From Planctomycetota bacterium (GTDB lineage: Bacteria > Planctomycetota > Phycisphaerae > WQYP01): DNA of 7,559 nucleotides. The position numbers were made by a program, and so were the translations under genes. Numbering within the stretch: the stretch's first letter is position 1; each line of letters starts with the position of its first letter. Below the pieces are notes generated by a model, which saw only the letters and a list, made by a program, of their open reading frames with translations, made no database searches and was not told the DNA's origin. Shown here piece after piece: positions 5,192-7,559 of the stretch. The stretch is from positions 1 to 7,559 of the forward strand of contig JAJZGH010000231.1 of assembly GCA_021798635.1 (NCBI GenBank), written 5' to 3'.

Positions 5192-7195
5192 ATGAAGTCC
5201 AGTCGCACGCGATTTAAAGAATTCCGTCAAAAACTCCGCCAGGGATTGTTAAAAGGGGATCGACTGGTAGACCCCCATGCACCACGTGTTGATCCACCGC
5301 CATCCCACGGCGGCCGGCATTCCATGGGAGGCCCCTCCGGTGAAAAACACACGTTTAAATATTCCAAGCGGCATCTGCTGGGGCAATATCGGATCATGCT
5401 GCGCGGATATTATCGTGCGGTCACAGCCTTGCTGCTGGTGGCCATTGTCAGTTCGGTTGTCGCGCTGACGCCGCCCTATGTGCTGAAACTGGGCATTGAT
5501 TATGTTTTTGTACGTAAGCCGCTGCCGATTACTCAACATTTACCGCCCGGCGGTTTGCGGCACTGGTTTTCCGATTCGCCATCGCACGGACTGCTGGCGC
5601 TGGTGTTGGCACTGATTGTCGCGGAAATCATCGGCGTAAGCATTTCCTGGATTCGCGTCCTGGCCACGCAGAAACTCAATTATCGCCTGGCCGCATCCCT
5701 GCGGCAGCGCCTGCATGAGCACCTGGCACGCTTGCCGTTAGCCCAATTGGCTGAGTATCGCACCGGCGGCATCATCAGCCGCGTGATGAGCGATACCGAT
5801 CAGGTGGTGGGGGGTGTGCAGAATGCTATTGTTAATCCGGTGGGTGCCATATTCCGCATGATCTGCATTCTCCTGATTCTCATTGCCACCAACTGGAAGC
5901 TCTTCGCCGTTGCTGCGGCCCTGATTCCGCCGGTGGTGCTGATTCACCTTTTAATATTTCGCCGCCTGCGTCCCATGTGGCGGAATATTCAGGATGATCG
6001 CGGAATGCTCTCCTCACGGGTGAGTGATCTATTTTCCGGCATCCGGGTCGTGCGCAGTTTCCGGCGTGAACGCAGTGAACATAAGGAATTTGGGGCACGG
6101 CAATACCTGCTGGTGCGCAAGCAATACTTCACTTCGATTCTGGGCCGACTCCTGGCCACCGGCTGGTCAATTTTCGTGCCGGCCATTGGCATTGTCATTA
6201 TGTGGTATGGCGGCGAACTGGTGCTGCAGGGCAAACTCAAAGTCGGTGATCTGGTGATGTTTGAATTCTACTGCGTGATGCTGCTGGGACCCATTACGCA
6301 AATGATTGATTCCCTGCAAAATCTTCAGCAGAATCTCGGTTCATTGGACCGGGTGTGCGATGTGCTCAATCAACCGCCTGATATGCCGGACCGGGAAAAC
6401 GCTCTGGCCATAGCCGAGCCGCCGGGACATATTAACCTCCGTGATATTTCCTTTGGCTATAAGCCCGATCAAACGGTGATTGATCATATTACGCTGGATA
6501 TCCCGGCGGGCTCCATGCTGGCCGTGGTGGGGCCGTCGGGCAGCGGAAAAACCACGCTGGTGAATCTGATTGCCAGGTTTTACGATGTTGCTTCCGGAGC
6601 CATTCTTCTTGATGGCGCGGATATTCGCGACATTCGCCTGGCGGATTATCGCCGGCAATTTGCCATGGTGTTGCAGGATGTGTATCTCTTTGACGGCACG
6701 ATTATGGAAAATATCGCCTTTGGCCGGCGTAATGCCAATGAAGCGGACATTATTGAGGCCGCCAAAAAGGCCAATGCCCATGAATTTATCATGGCCATGG
6801 ACAACGGCTATCAAACCCCGGTGGGGGAGCGCGGAAATAAACTTTCCGGCGGCCAGAAACAGCGCATCAGTATTGCCCGAGCCATTCTGGCTGATCCGCG
6901 CATTTTAGTGCTCGATGAGGCCACGAGTTCATTGGATACACATGCGGAAAAACTCATCCAGCAGGCGCTGACGGATCTCATGCACAACCGCACCACGATT
7001 GTCATTGCCCATCGCTTAAGCACGATTATGCACGCGGATTCCATAGCCGTTCTGGCGGAAGGGAAAATTGTTGAGCAGGGCACGCACCAGCAACTCCTGG
7101 ATAGCCATGGGATTTATCACATGATGTTTACCCAGCAGTTTGAACGCCACCGCGACCCGGCACTGGAACGCATTGAATGGGAAAAGGTTCTCTGA
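5192..7195 (+). CDS. MsbA-type ABC exporter, fused membrane and ATPase domains
   Basis: This 667-residue half-transporter should work as a homodimer in the cytoplasmic membrane, using ATP to move a lipid, peptide or drug-like substrate outward or between leaflets; the substrate cannot be read from sequence. Order: a basic, Pro/Gly-containing N-terminal stretch (1-65); the exporter membrane domain with hydrophobic segments at about 76-95, 133-156, 215-235, 237-256, 322-340 and 352-370; then the ATPase domain from about 415. The ATPase motifs are complete: Walker A GPSGSGKT (447-454), Q-loop Q495, signature LSGGQ (551-555), Walker B ILVLDE (571-576) with catalytic E576, SSLD (579-582) and switch H607. 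Family members usually have 570-600 residues, so the N-terminal stretch is extra; it is truly in frame, since a TAG lies directly before the ATG (5189-5191). The ribosome site is weak (AGG about 11 bases upstream). A LapB/MsbA lipid flippase or a drug exporter are equally possible. Confidence 0.95.
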   Translation: MKSSRTRFKEFRQKLRQGLLKGDRLVDPHAPRVDPPPSHGGRHSMGGPSGEKHTFKYSKRHLLGQYRIMLRGYYRAVTALLLVAIVSSVVALTPPYVLKLGIDYVFVRKPLPITQHLPPGGLRHWFSDSPSHGLLALVLALIVAEIIGVSISWIRVLATQKLNYRLAASLRQRLHEHLARLPLAQLAEYRTGGIISRVMSDTDQVVGGVQNAIVNPVGAIFRMICILLILIATNWKLFAVAAALIPPVVLIHLLIFRRLRPMWRNIQDDRGMLSSRVSDLFSGIRVVRSFRRERSEHKEFGARQYLLVRKQYFTSILGRLLATGWSIFVPAIGIVIMWYGGELVLQGKLKVGDLVMFEFYCVMLLGPITQMIDSLQNLQQNLGSLDRVCDVLNQPPDMPDRENALAIAEPPGHINLRDISFGYKPDQTVIDHITLDIPAGSMLAVVGPSGSGKTTLVNLIARFYDVASGAILLDGADIRDIRLADYRRQFAMVLQDVYLFDGTIMENIAFGRRNANEADIIEAAKKANAHEFIMAMDNGYQTPVGERGNKLSGGQKQRISIARAILADPRILVLDEATSSLDTHAEKLIQQALTDLMHNRTTIVIAHRLSTIMHADSIAVLAEGKIVEQGTHQQLLDSHGIYHMMFTQQFERHRDPALERIEWEKVL

Positions 7196-7291
7196 TTATG
7201 TTATCATGCAGGTCGTAGAAATCGCGGGCAGCCATTCCATGGACAGGCTTCTGGCTGCGATATCACGTCCGTGTTTGATCGGGAGACGCTG

Positions 7292-7559
7292 ATGGATGGC
7301 ATGGCACTTTTAGCGGTCTCGCAGAACTGGACGGCGGGAATCGTCGGCGGGGGCGTGGCGGTTCTGGTGGTGGCTTGGTTGGCCTTGCGTTATTGGATCG
7401 CCACCACACATGATCGCGGCAACAAAGACATCTCCACTCCCACCATCGACCGACTCAACCAGCAGGCACTGGAATCCATGGACTCGGACCCGGAAGTCCA
7501 GGCCGCTTTGGCGCACAACGAACCAGCGCCTGCTGATCTGCTGAATCTTGTACCCAACG
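7292..7559 (+). CDS. Unknown protein with one N-terminal membrane anchor (3' end outside window)
   Basis: ATG at 7292 is preceded by GGGAG (7281-7285) at 6 bases, a good ribosome site, and the frame stays open for 89 codons to the window end. The visible part has a short N-terminus, one hydrophobic segment at about 15-38 (GIVGGGVAVLVVAWLALRYW core), then a polar, Asp/Gln/Asn-rich region (from residue 40) with no motif I recognise. The segment is followed by H40, D41 and R42 rather than a signal-peptidase site, so a bitopic membrane anchor is likelier than secretion. It lies 96 bp after the ABC exporter stop on the same strand with no terminator visible between them, so the two may be co-transcribed. 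No function is assigned. Confidence 0.65.
   Translation, partial: MDGMALLAVSQNWTAGIVGGGVAVLVVAWLALRYWIATTHDRGNKDISTPTIDRLNQQALESMDSDPEVQAALAHNEPAPADLLNLVPN

Overview
The window reads as a piece of a bacterial chromosome with two halves of different character. The right half (about 2840-7559) is dense with intact genes: a minus-strand run pdxJ - dapA - DoxX family, a divergently transcribed ABC exporter, and the start of a small membrane-anchored protein of unknown function. The left half (about 1-2840) is looser. It holds the 3' end of a GH29-type alpha-L-fucosidase, an 850-bp gene-poor stretch with a Fic protein remnant, an exact 93-bp tandem repeat and several palindromes, and then one large intact gene for a heme/flavin transmembrane reductase. 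The 3' end of that gene overlaps a coding-like antisense fragment.

Organism: GC content looks moderately high. The fucosidase tail, the style of PdxJ and DapA, and the wide intergenic spaces would fit a member of the Planctomycetota/PVC group (perhaps Phycisphaerae-like). This is an impression from family resemblance, not a proof, and no rRNA or lineage marker is present.

Layout: 1-254 fucosidase C-terminus (+); 310-331 small hairpin; 339-533 Fic winged-helix remnant (-); 552-578 11-bp-stem palindrome; 667-924 tandem repeat of 2.8 copies; 958-986 overlapping GC-rich hairpins; 1111-2685 reductase (+); 2609-2806 antisense gene remnant, possibly porin-like (-); 2840-3286 DoxX family (-); 3372-4241 dapA (-); 4268-4990 pdxJ (-); 5003-5191 divergent control region; 5192-7195 ABC exporter (+); 7292-7559 unknown N-terminally anchored protein, cut by the window end (+).

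How the genes fit together: pdxJ makes pyridoxine 5'-phosphate, and dapA makes the first committed intermediate of diaminopimelate/lysine synthesis, a route with PLP-dependent steps. They are 26 bp apart and very probably co-transcribed, with the DoxX gene 85 bp further on as a possible third member. The reductase, ABC exporter and DoxX protein are membrane proteins without an obvious shared pathway. I did not find a convincing new multi-gene system. The most unusual object is the 93-bp tandem array, whose unit folds almost end to end on itself.
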